Assembly: GCF_001509835.1 (NCBI RefSeq)
Contig: NZ_JXTJ01000005.1
Span: 124,001 to 188,000 of the forward strand
Source: Allobosea sp. WAO
GTDB lineage: Bacteria; Pseudomonadota; Alphaproteobacteria; Rhizobiales; Beijerinckiaceae
Direction: 5' to 3'
DNA: 64,000 nt
The position numbers were made by a program, and so were the translations under genes. Positions 54,486 through 61,382 of the stretch are shown here, in pieces. Position 1 is the stretch's first letter. Each line of letters begins with the position of its first letter. The notes beneath the pieces were generated by a model. It saw nothing but the letters and a program-made list of their open reading frames with translations, was not told the origin of the DNA and searched no databases.

Positions 54486-54943
54486 CAGCGAACCAGCTCC
54501 GGAAACGAGAAGGCATGGCTGCAATGGCGGCACCACCAGCCCGTGAAGGCGACCTCGCCGACCGCCGCACCGTCGTGAGCGTGAACGATCCACCCGGGTT
54601 CGCTCAGGATGGCGCAATGCGCCGCCGGGAGATTGTCGCGCCAGCGAAAGAGCAGCACGTCGCCCGGCAGAGCGGCAGAAATTTCGCGAGCTTCGAGATG
54701 GCGCATCGCAGCAAGCGCCAGGGTCTCGCCGACTGCCTGCTGCGCCCAATACGGATCATAGGGCGGCAACGGCTCCGGCTCGTCGCCATAGAGTTCGCGC
54801 CAGACGCCGCGCACCAGGCCGAGGCAGTCGCAGCCGACACCGCGCAATGATGCCTGATGATGATATGGCGTCCCCAACCAGGAGCGAGCCGCCGCGACGA
54901 TGCGCAGGCGTGTGGCCGAGCCCGGCTCCCTCGCGGCGCTCAT
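54485..54943 (-). CDS. NlpC/P60 peptidase of the gene transfer agent (g14-like)
   Basis: A 152-residue cell-wall peptidase thought to help the tail cross peptidoglycan. It has 'AARSWLGTPYHHQASLRGVGCDCLGLVRGVW', with the catalytic Cys in GCDC, the His in 'LPAAHCAIL', and a further His in 'WIVHAHDG'. Its start overlaps the g13-like gene by 4 nt. Confidence 0.94.
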   Translation of the reverse strand: MSAAREPGSATRLRIVAAARSWLGTPYHHQASLRGVGCDCLGLVRGVWRELYGDEPEPLPPYDPYWAQQAVGETLALAAMRHLEAREISAALPGDVLLFRWRDNLPAAHCAILSEPGWIVHAHDGAAVGEVAFTGWWCRHCSHAFSFPELVR

Positions 54944-55830
54944 CGAAACAGGCTCCCGCCGTCGAACGGCCCCGCCCCGGGCGTGGAAGAGCCGACGCCG
55001 CCGACGATAAAGTCGTTGCCGGGCAGATGCGGGAAGCCACGAAAGTTCATGCCATTGCCGAATTTCGCCTGGCAGGTAGCGAAGCTCTTGTCGCAGCCGG
55101 CGGTCACGGTGAAGGCATCGCCGACCGCGATCGGCGCCGGCGCCGCCTGCCAGAGCTGGAGACTCGCGGCGCCGTCGGCAGCGCCATGCGCCTTGACCTC
55201 GCAGGCGAAGCCGAGATTGGCTCCAGACGTGAAGACGAGACGGCCGCCCCCGAAATAGCCATCGCTATTGCTCGCCAGGTCGGGGGATACGATGACGAAG
55301 CGCCCATCCGTCATGCCGACGGTACCGGCCTCGGCCAGGAGAGCGAGCCCGCAGCGGGCATCGCCGAGATCGGCAGCGCAGGAGGTGGCGTAGAGCCCTC
55401 CACGCTCCTCGTCGAAGGCCTTGCCCAGCCCCCTTACCTCGGCGCTGAAATGACTGTCGCCGCGCTTGACCTCGCCGACGAAGCCGGTCTCCAGAAGCAC
55501 GCGTTGGGCGATGTCCGCCCAGTTCACCAGCCAGAGCGATACCCGCGCATCGTCATAAAGGCCTCGCGACAATTCCGCCTCGCTGAGCCCGCTGGTGGCG
55601 AAGGCGCCGAGCACCTCGCCACCACCCGTCGCGAAACCGAGTTCGGCCGTCGCTTCTGCCGCCTCCAGCCCCGAGCGGGCCTGGAAGAGGATGCCGTCGA
55701 AGGCAAGATCACGATCATGATCGGTGAAGCCGAGCACGGCACCGTCACGCCGGGTGAGACTCCAGCATCGGCAAAGCGTCGTCGCCTCGCCGGCAACATG
55801 CTCGGCGAGCGCGGAAGGCAGATTGCGCAT
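54940..55830 (-). CDS. DUF2163 tail-hub protein (GTA g13-like)
   Basis: A 296-residue protein with 'LCRCWSLTRRDGAVLGFTDHDRDLAFDG', 'VSLWLVNWADIAQRVLLETGFVGEVKR', 'YATSCAADLGDARCGL' and the terminal 'GCDKSFATCQAKFGNGMNFRGFPHLPGNDFI'. These are hallmarks of DUF2163/BR0599 phage proteins. The conserved cysteines suggest an iron-sulfur or structural metal site at the tail hub, as in RcGTA. Confidence 0.94.
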   Translation of the reverse strand: MRNLPSALAEHVAGEATTLCRCWSLTRRDGAVLGFTDHDRDLAFDGILFQARSGLEAAEATAELGFATGGGEVLGAFATSGLSEAELSRGLYDDARVSLWLVNWADIAQRVLLETGFVGEVKRGDSHFSAEVRGLGKAFDEERGGLYATSCAADLGDARCGLALLAEAGTVGMTDGRFVIVSPDLASNSDGYFGGGRLVFTSGANLGFACEVKAHGAADGAASLQLWQAAPAPIAVGDAFTVTAGCDKSFATCQAKFGNGMNFRGFPHLPGNDFIVGGVGSSTPGAGPFDGGSLFR

Positions 55831-55839
55831 GGAAAGGCC

Positions 55840-56481
55840 TCAGTCAGCGATTTCGACGATTGGAATCTTCGGGATGTCACCGGCCTCGAAGGCCGAGAGG
55901 TCGACCTCGATCATGTCCAGGTCGAAGCGCACCGGCACGTCGAAGGCGAAGCCGGCGCTGACGAGTGCGCCCGCGACAGGGGCATGCCCGACTGCGAACG
56001 TCAGCGAGCCTGTCGCGTGGTCGCAGCTGACGGCGCTGGGCTGCTCCTGCACGATGCCATTCACCGCGACGAGCACCGAGCCGGGCACCGGCTTGGTGAT
56101 CCGCCTGACGTAAGGCGCATGCAGGCCGCCATAGAGCTTGCCGAGCTGGAAGACGCGGGTCGCGCCGTCGCCGACGCCGATCTGCTGGTCGCCCGCCGCC
56201 GGCTCGGCCGAAGGCGCGCAGCTCTTCCAGTCCAGCCGGTCGCGCCAGCGAAAGCCGTAGAGCCTCCCGCGCCGCTCCTCGAAGAAGGCGACGATGTTCG
56301 CCAGCGCATCGAGCGTGCGGATCCCGAAGCCGGCATCGTAGCGCCGGCGTGAATGCGCCCAGCGGCTGTTGCGGATCTCCCGGCCGGAGGCCAGCGTCAC
56401 CACCTGGGTCAGCCGCTCGGGGCCGCCGCGCGCGCCGCGCGCGATCTCGATCGGAAAGCGCACTTCGTGGAAGCCGCTCAT
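55840..56481 (-). CDS. DUF2460 tail protein (GTA g12-like)
   Basis: A 213-residue protein: 'FHEVRFPIEIARGARGGPERLTQVVTLASGREIRNSRWAHSRRRYDAGFGIRTLDAL', then 'FFEERRGRLYGFRWRDRLDWKS'. Both are standard for DUF2460, the distal tail protein of gene transfer agents. It lies 9 nt before the g13-like gene. Confidence 0.94.
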   Translation of the reverse strand: MSGFHEVRFPIEIARGARGGPERLTQVVTLASGREIRNSRWAHSRRRYDAGFGIRTLDALANIVAFFEERRGRLYGFRWRDRLDWKSCAPSAEPAAGDQQIGVGDGATRVFQLGKLYGGLHAPYVRRITKPVPGSVLVAVNGIVQEQPSAVSCDHATGSLTFAVGHAPVAGALVSAGFAFDVPVRFDLDMIEVDLSAFEAGDIPKIPIVEIAD

Positions 56482-56537
56482 GCCGGCCCTCCTTTCAACT
56501 TGGAATCTGCGCGCAAGGCTCTGAACCGGCGCGGGCC

Positions 56538-57125
56538 TCAGAGGGCCCGGTTGCCTCGCGCCACCGCCCGCGCGATCGCGGCCGACACCTGCGCCTCCGA
56601 GCGGCGGAAGCTCTCGGCGTCGGGCGTCGAGACCTGGACGGAGATGTTGACCGGCCGGCGCCCCTCCCCGCCACCGGCCCGGACGCCGAGCTTGCCATCG
56701 GGGCCCCGCGAGAGCGGCAAGATCGCTTCCGCGCCGCGCTCGCCCATCAGCCCGAGCCCGCGGCCCATGGCGAAATAGGACGGGGCCGCGACGACGCCGC
56801 CATCGGCGAAGACCGAGACGGACGGCGCCGCCGCGCCGCCGATCCCGCCGGAGAAGAGGCCGCCCAGGCTCTTCAGCCCGGAGCCAAGCAGGCCCGAGAG
56901 ACCGCTCTGCAGCGGCTTCAGCGCCGATTTCAGCAGACTGTCGCTGAATGTCCGGCCGACGCTGCGCAGCACATCCTCGAAGCGCCGGCCCTCGACGACG
57001 CCCCTGGCGAAGGCGCCGGTAATCGATTTGCCGAAAGCCTCGGAGGCCTTGGTCAGGCCTTGGGTGAGCCCGGTCATCGACTTGAGCCCGGAGGTATCGA
57101 AGGAGGAGATCTCTTCATCCTGCAT
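56538..57125 (-). CDS. Short tail tape-measure protein (GTA g11-like)
   Basis: A 195-residue protein rich in Gly/Ser/Leu with a helical start ('GLTQGLTKASEAFGKSITGAFARGVVEGRRFEDVLRSVGRTFSDSLLKSALKPLQ') and C-terminal 'FAMGRGLGLMGERGAEAILPLSRGPDGKLGVRAGGGEG', typical of GTA tape-measure proteins. These are far shorter than phage tape measures (often over 700 aa), in line with a short tail. Confidence 0.9.
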   Translation of the reverse strand: MQDEEISSFDTSGLKSMTGLTQGLTKASEAFGKSITGAFARGVVEGRRFEDVLRSVGRTFSDSLLKSALKPLQSGLSGLLGSGLKSLGGLFSGGIGGAAAPSVSVFADGGVVAAPSYFAMGRGLGLMGERGAEAILPLSRGPDGKLGVRAGGGEGRRPVNISVQVSTPDAESFRRSEAQVSAAIARAVARGNRAL

Positions 57126-57148
57126 GGCTTCGCCTTTCTGGGGGCGGG

Positions 57149-57334
57149 TTAGGCCGAAGCCGCCTCGCCGGGATTGTCGGGGTGGTCGCGCATCAGGGCC
57201 TTGAGCGTGCCGCGCGCCGGCGGCTCGTACGCCGGAGCGGCGCGAAAGGCCTCGCTGGCGGCAATGATCTCGCGCGGGCTCGCGGCCCAGAACACGTCCG
57301 GCGGCCAGCGCAGGCGGCCGAGGCCGAAGGTCAT
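57149..57334 (-). CDS. GTA tail assembly chaperone (rcc01693/TAC-like), start uncertain
   Basis: At least 61 residues: 'MTFGLGRLRWPPDVFWAASPREIIAASEAF', matching the small tail assembly chaperone that follows g10 in gene transfer agents. Only ATG 57334 is available. However, family members usually carry a conserved FPW-type segment before this Met, and the DNA just upstream does encode 'SPFPWSEVM' in frame without any ATG, GTG or TTG. Either a non-standard start or a -1 frameshift from the preceding gene could provide it. Confidence 0.75.
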   Translation of the reverse strand: MTFGLGRLRWPPDVFWAASPREIIAASEAFRAAPAYEPPARGTLKALMRDHPDNPGEAASA

Positions 57335-57375
57335 GACCTCGCTCCAGGGAAAGGGAGACGTCGCCGCCGGCGCGC

Positions 57376-57729
57376 CTATGGCACCGGCGGCGACGGAGGG
57401 CGCGGGGACTCGCCCTGGCCCGCGGGCGCGAAAGTCGCGTCGAGCAGGTTGATCGCCGCCGCGATCGCGCCGTTCAGCCCGCCGTCGAAGGCGAGTTGCG
57501 CCACCGCGTCGTCTGACAGCGCGCCCCCGCCTCCGCGCAGGCCGGCACCGAGGATGCGGACGATATCGCGGGACGACAGCTGGCCGGTGGCGAAGCGCTC
57601 GCCGAGGGCGGGCAGGCTCTCGACGGAGAAGGCATGCTCGAGCTCGGCGAGCGCGCCCAGCGTCAGGCGCATGGGCAGCGCTCTGCCCTCGACCATCAGG
57701 GCGACCTCGCCCCGGTAGCGATTGACCAT
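57376..57729 (-). CDS. Gene transfer agent family protein (GTA g10-like)
   Basis: A 117-residue protein: 'MVNRYRGEVALMVEGRALPMRLTLGALAELEHAFSVESLPALGERFATGQLSSRDIVRILGAGLRGGGG', the GTA-gp10 family pattern. A Pro-rich tail ends it. It lies between the major tail protein and the chaperone; a role in tail assembly is known only by position. Confidence 0.92.
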   Translation of the reverse strand: MVNRYRGEVALMVEGRALPMRLTLGALAELEHAFSVESLPALGERFATGQLSSRDIVRILGAGLRGGGGALSDDAVAQLAFDGGLNGAIAAAINLLDATFAPAGQGESPRPPSPPVP

Positions 57730-57740
57730 GCCGGGCCTCC

Positions 57741-58151
57741 TCAGGCGAGCGTGAAGGCGAGCTGGCCGGCCGATTCCAGCGACAGCTCGAAAGTGACCTC
57801 GGCGGCATGGTCACCGCGATACTCCAGGGTCGAGATCTGGAACGGGCCGGCAATCACCCCGAAATCGGGCACTACCACCTGCCAGTTGCGGATCGCGCCA
57901 TCGAAGAAGATCTGCCGCACCAGTGCGTCCGAAGCTTCGTCCTTGAAAATGCCGGTGCCGCTGATGCTGGCGCGGCGCATGCCGGCACCCGCGAGCAATT
58001 CGCGCCAGCGCCCGGCCGACTCGGCATGGGTGACGTCGACCGCCTCGGCATTGAAGGCGATCTGCCGGGCGCGCAGCCCGGCGACGGTGACGAAGCTGCC
58101 GCCTGCGTCAGCCGCCTTGAGCAGCAGGTCCTTGCCTTTCTGGGCCGGCAT
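57741..58151 (-). CDS. Phage major tail protein, TP901-1 family (GTA g9-like)
   Basis: A 136-residue tail-tube subunit: 'AQKGKDLLLKAADAGGSFVTVAGLRARQIAFNAEAVDVTHAESAGRWRELLAGAGMRRASISGTGIFKD', standard for the TP901-1 family. It ends 'FELSLESAGQLAFTLA'. It polymerises into the short tail tube. Confidence 0.95.
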   Translation of the reverse strand: MPAQKGKDLLLKAADAGGSFVTVAGLRARQIAFNAEAVDVTHAESAGRWRELLAGAGMRRASISGTGIFKDEASDALVRQIFFDGAIRNWQVVVPDFGVIAGPFQISTLEYRGDHAAEVTFELSLESAGQLAFTLA

Positions 58152-58173
58152 CGGCTGTTCCTTTCCGGTGTTC

Positions 58174-58584
58174 TCAAAGGGTTTCGGTGACGGCGCGGAA
58201 GCGCAGCGTCACCGTCGGAAGCTGGCTCCTTGCATCGCGGGCGAGCCGTGAAGACAGCCAGGTCAGGTTGATCAGGCGATGTCCGTCGAGCGCGAGCGGC
58301 GCGCCGCTCAGGCTGGCGACAATCGCGGCGGCCGCCTCGAGCGCCTGGCGCGCGGAAGCGCTTTCGCCGGCCCAGACGACGAGGCCGAAGCGCTGCTCGC
58401 AGCCCCTGTCGCTGCCGGTCGACCAGTCGTCGGCCTCGACCTCGCCATGCACGAGATAGACGCCCTTCGCGGCGCGCGGCGGCTCCTCGTAGAGTCGCCC
58501 TGCGCCAATCAGAGCGGTCAGGCCGGCATCCGCGGCCAGATGCGCTTGGACGGCGCGGCGCAGGGCAAGGACCGCTCCGCTCAT
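58174..58584 (-). CDS. DUF3168 tail terminator protein (GTA g8-like)
   Basis: A 136-residue protein: 'LALRRAVQAHLAADAGLTALIGAGRLYEEPPRAAKGVYLVHGEVEADDWSTGSDRGCEQRFGLVVWAGE', matching DUF3168, which caps the tail at the head side. ATG 58584 overlaps the g7-like stop (ATGA) and has GGAGGAGG upstream. Confidence 0.93.
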   Translation of the reverse strand: MSGAVLALRRAVQAHLAADAGLTALIGAGRLYEEPPRAAKGVYLVHGEVEADDWSTGSDRGCEQRFGLVVWAGESASARQALEAAAAIVASLSGAPLALDGHRLINLTWLSSRLARDARSQLPTVTLRFRAVTETL

Positions 58585-58922
58585 GGACGAACCTCCTCCA
58601 CCAGGCATACAAGGCGCCGCCGCGCGCCATCAGGGTCCGCGACGGCGCGGATCTCGAAGACCTGCGTCGCGTCCCGCAGCCGCTGGCCGGCATCGACTCC
58701 GGCCCGCCAGCGCAGGCTGATGCGATGGCTGAGCGCTTGCTCGGGGCGTCCGGCGCGCCAGCGTTCCTCGCCGGACAGCCACTCCACTTGCGCCCAGACG
58801 GCCGCGACGAGGATATGGGTCCGCGTCTCGCCGCCGATCCCGTCAGGCGTGCCGACCGGCCGCTCGAGCAGCAGGCGGCGGCGCATCGTGCCGACCGGAC
58901 TCCGCATCGACCTTCCGTTCAT
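58581..58922 (-). CDS. Head closure / head-tail adaptor protein (GTA g7-like)
   Basis: A 113-residue head-closure protein: 'RRRLLLERPVGTPDGIGGETRTHILVAAVWAQVEWLSGEERWRAGRPEQALSHRISLRWRAGV', the Siphovirus-type adaptor pattern. ATG 58922 is used; ATG 58907 (MRSPVG), with GGAAGG closer by, is equally possible. It lies 11 nt after the g6-like gene. Confidence 0.9.
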   Translation of the reverse strand: MNGRSMRSPVGTMRRRLLLERPVGTPDGIGGETRTHILVAAVWAQVEWLSGEERWRAGRPEQALSHRISLRWRAGVDAGQRLRDATQVFEIRAVADPDGARRRLVCLVEEVRP

Positions 58923-58933
58923 CGCCGGCTTCT

Positions 58934-59518
58934 TCACAGCTTCAGGCGGCGATAGGGCGCGACGAGCGCCGCGATCTCGACCGGCAGATGCGTCGCGTCG
59001 CGGCTGACCACGTCGCCGCGGTGCTCGAACCAGCGGCAGGCCAGCCGCAGCACCGCTTGGCGCAGGGGCGCCGGCACCAGATCGCGCGTCGCCCCGAAAC
59101 CGGCGACGACATCGATCTCGATCGCAGCCCGGTCGCGGCCCGGCACAGGCACGGTCCCGGAGATCGTGATGACAGGCGGGTCCGTGCCCTCGACCAGGAC
59201 AAGCGAGGAGGCGACTACGACCTGCGCGCCGCCCGCAGCGTCGTAGACCCGCGCGGCGATGATGCTGCCGACCGGTGAAAGCGGCAGGCGCAATTCCCCA
59301 CCGACCGGCCAGCGGTCGAGGACGAGGCGCCAGCTCTGGTCGATCAGCATCCGCCCCGAAGCCGCCTCGACCATCAGGCGGGCCGCCGTGATCAGCGTGC
59401 CGAGCAACTCGTCCTCGTCGGAGGCCAGGAGCCGCAGGAAATCCTTGGCTTCCGACAGCGAGACCGGCTCGATCGCAGGCGGCGCGATGGCGAGCGGCGT
59501 CATGGTGACCGAGATCAT
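58934..59518 (-). CDS. Head-tail connector protein (GTA g6-like)
   Basis: A 194-residue connector: 'PVSLSEAKDFLRLLASDEDELLGTLITAARLMVEAASGRMLIDQSWRLVLDRWP', then 'LPLSPVGSIIAARVYDAAG' and the terminal 'FEHRGDVVSRDATHLPVEIAALVAPYRRLKL'. This is the phage connector (gp6) family. GGGAGAGG precedes ATG 59518. It is the first gene after an interruption by two opposite-strand protease genes, so it needs its own promoter or read-through. Confidence 0.93.
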   Translation of the reverse strand: MISVTMTPLAIAPPAIEPVSLSEAKDFLRLLASDEDELLGTLITAARLMVEAASGRMLIDQSWRLVLDRWPVGGELRLPLSPVGSIIAARVYDAAGGAQVVVASSLVLVEGTDPPVITISGTVPVPGRDRAAIEIDVVAGFGATRDLVPAPLRQAVLRLACRWFEHRGDVVSRDATHLPVEIAALVAPYRRLKL

Positions 59519-59591
59519 GACCTCTCCCTTTCCGGGGTTTGAACGGAGCGGCCGATGCGCTATCCAGCGCCCTCCCCAACTGGAGGGCGCC

Positions 59592-60371
59592 ATGCGCGGC
59601 GGCACAGCGAAATGGTTTGCCGGACTGGCGGCAGCGGCGACGGCGCTGCTGGCCTCGCCGGCCTCAGCGGTCGTCGGCGGACGCGATGGCGGGCCGGAAG
59701 CCGGCTCCACCCTGATGGTCCTCAACGCGCGCGGCGGCGTCTGCACCGGTATCGTGCTGTCGCGCCGCGCCATCCTGACCGCAGCGCATTGCGCCGATGG
59801 GCGAACCGATCTGCGCATCCATTGGCGGGAGGGCGGCGAGCCCGTCCTGATAGAACCGGCGGCGATCACACTGCATCCAGAATTCAACGCAAAGGCCGTC
59901 GCGGCCCGGCAGCGCTCGATCGACCTTGCGCTGGTGCGCCTCGCGACACCGCTCCCGGCCCGCTTCTCGGCGGCTTCGCTGGTCGACGGACCCCTGCCCC
60001 GCGCCGGCACCGCGATCACGCTCGCCGGCTACGGCGTCTCCCGCGAGGGCGAAGCAAGGACCACCGGCATCTATCGCTCCGCCGCGCTCGCGACCGTCGA
60101 ACCCTATGGTCCGGGCCGGATCCTGATCTGGGCCGCCGATCCCGCCGGCGGCGGCAAGCGGCCGGCAGCCGGCGCCTGCCAGGGCGATTCCGGGGGCCCG
60201 ATCCTCGACAGCGAGGGCGGCATCGTCGCCGTCACCAGCTGGTCGACCGGCCCCACCGGCAAGCAATGCGGCCTGCTCAGCCAGGGCGTTCTGGTCGCCC
60301 CCCAGCGCAGCTGGATCGACCGGACCCTGTCGGGCTGGGGCGAAAGCGTCGATTGGACGGCAAAACGCTAG
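59592..60371 (+). CDS. Secreted trypsin-like serine protease A inside the GTA cluster
   Basis: A 259-residue S1A-family protease on the strand opposite to all GTA genes. The signal peptide (about 1-26) ends 'ASPASA' directly before VVGG, so signal cleavage would expose the chymotrypsin-type N-terminus without a propeptide. The triad is complete: His66 ('LTAAHC'), Asp111 ('SIDLALVRLA') and Ser200 ('CQGDSGGP'). The S1-pocket position six before Ser200 is Gly rather than Asp, arguing against strict trypsin specificity. GGAGG precedes the ATG. It is divergent from the connector gene by 73 nt. Confidence 0.92.
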   Translation: MRGGTAKWFAGLAAAATALLASPASAVVGGRDGGPEAGSTLMVLNARGGVCTGIVLSRRAILTAAHCADGRTDLRIHWREGGEPVLIEPAAITLHPEFNAKAVAARQRSIDLALVRLATPLPARFSAASLVDGPLPRAGTAITLAGYGVSREGEARTTGIYRSAALATVEPYGPGRILIWAADPAGGGKRPAAGACQGDSGGPILDSEGGIVAVTSWSTGPTGKQCGLLSQGVLVAPQRSWIDRTLSGWGESVDWTAKR

Positions 60372-60409
60372 GACGCAATGCAGCCGACCGGAGCAGGATT
60401 TCGCTTACC

Positions 60410-60428
60410 CCCCCGGCTCCGCCGGGGG
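60410..60428 (+). terminator. Hairpin between the two protease genes
   Basis: CCCCCGGC, loop TCC, GCCGGGGG forms an eight-base perfect stem 38 nt after the stop of protease A. No T-run follows, so it may limit rather than end transcription into protease B, which starts 54 nt later. Confidence 0.45.
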
Positions 60429-60482
60429 CAGGCGCGACGAAGGGGCACTGGACGGCGCCGCAGCAAACCATAAAGTGACGTC

Positions 60483-61358
60483 ATGGCCGCAACGACCTCG
60501 ACCGCAAACCTTTTCGGCCGCCCATTGGTGGCGGCCCTCGTCCTGCTCACCGCAGCGCTGCAGGCCGCTCCGGCCGAGGCCGTGGTGGGCGGCGTGAAGT
60601 CGCGCTCGGCCGATGGCGTGCGCGCCTCGACCCTGCGGATCGAGACCAGCCGCGGCGAGCTCTGCTCCGGCGCCGTGATCTCGACCGAGCTGATCCTGAC
60701 GGCGGCGCATTGCCTGATGACCGGTGGATCGGTCCGTGTCATCAGCCTGGACCGGCGCTTCCGCAGCCGCACGCACGCCGTCGCCGCCGTGCTGCCGCAT
60801 CCGACCTTCGTGCCCGGCACGACGCCGCGCACCCAGCCGGGCGCCGACCTCGCGCTGATCCGCGTCGCCAGCCCCCTGCCCGCCGATATCGAGCCGCTGA
60901 CCCTCGGCGGCGGCCTCTGGCAGGGCGAGACGGTGACCATGGCCGGCTTTGGCCTGGCCTCGGAGAACAACAAGCGCACAGCACGAGTTCTGCGCGAGGC
61001 GACCTTGGTCAATGCCGGCAACTACACCACGGCGAACACGGTCAAGGTCGCGGTCGACACCGAGAACCGCGGCGAGGTCCCCGGTGCCGGCGCCTGCCGC
61101 GGCGATTCCGGCGGCCCGGTGCTTCGCGGCCCGCCGGGCTCGCGCGATCTCGTCGGCATCGTCTCCTGGTCGAGCGGGCCGCTCAGCTCGCGGGTACGGC
61201 TGATCTGCGGCGGATTCACCGCGATCACCCCGATCAGCGAGCACCGCGCCTGGATCAGCGAAGCCAGCGCTCGCCTGCTCAATTTCGGCGACGGGCCGCA
61301 GCAAGCTCGCGGCGACGCCAATCCGAGCGCCAGCTACAGCTGGTGGTTCGGCCGCTGA
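60483..61358 (+). CDS. Secreted trypsin-like serine protease B inside the GTA cluster
   Basis: A 291-residue S1A protease, paralogous to the gene before it. The signal peptide (about 1-33) ends 'APAEA' before VVGG. The triad is His76 ('LTAAHC'), Asp122 ('GADLALIRVA') and Ser209 ('CRGDSGGP'), again with Gly at the primary specificity position. A C-terminal extension of about 40 residues ends 'NPSASYSWWFGR'. The ribosome site is weak. It is convergent with the capsid gene, 24 nt apart. Similarity between A and B suggests an old duplication. Confidence 0.92.
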   Translation: MAATTSTANLFGRPLVAALVLLTAALQAAPAEAVVGGVKSRSADGVRASTLRIETSRGELCSGAVISTELILTAAHCLMTGGSVRVISLDRRFRSRTHAVAAVLPHPTFVPGTTPRTQPGADLALIRVASPLPADIEPLTLGGGLWQGETVTMAGFGLASENNKRTARVLREATLVNAGNYTTANTVKVAVDTENRGEVPGAGACRGDSGGPVLRGPPGSRDLVGIVSWSSGPLSSRVRLICGGFTAITPISEHRAWISEASARLLNFGDGPQQARGDANPSASYSWWFGR

Positions 61359-61360
61359 GC

Positions 61361-61378
61361 CGAGGCTCTGCGGCCTCG
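61361..61378. terminator. Short hairpin between convergent protease B and capsid genes
   Basis: CGAGGC, loop TCTGCG, GCCTCG: a six-base stem filling the 24-nt gap between the two stops. It could act as a two-way terminator, but the stem is short and has no T-run. Confidence 0.3.
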
Positions 61379-61382
61379 CACC

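Noticed and set aside
57149..57853. A continuous 234-codon frame covering the chaperone and antisense-free g10 region as one gene
   Set aside because: Only its last ~70 codons resemble a known family; the rest overlaps the clear g10-like gene in another frame and is Arg-rich shadow sequence.
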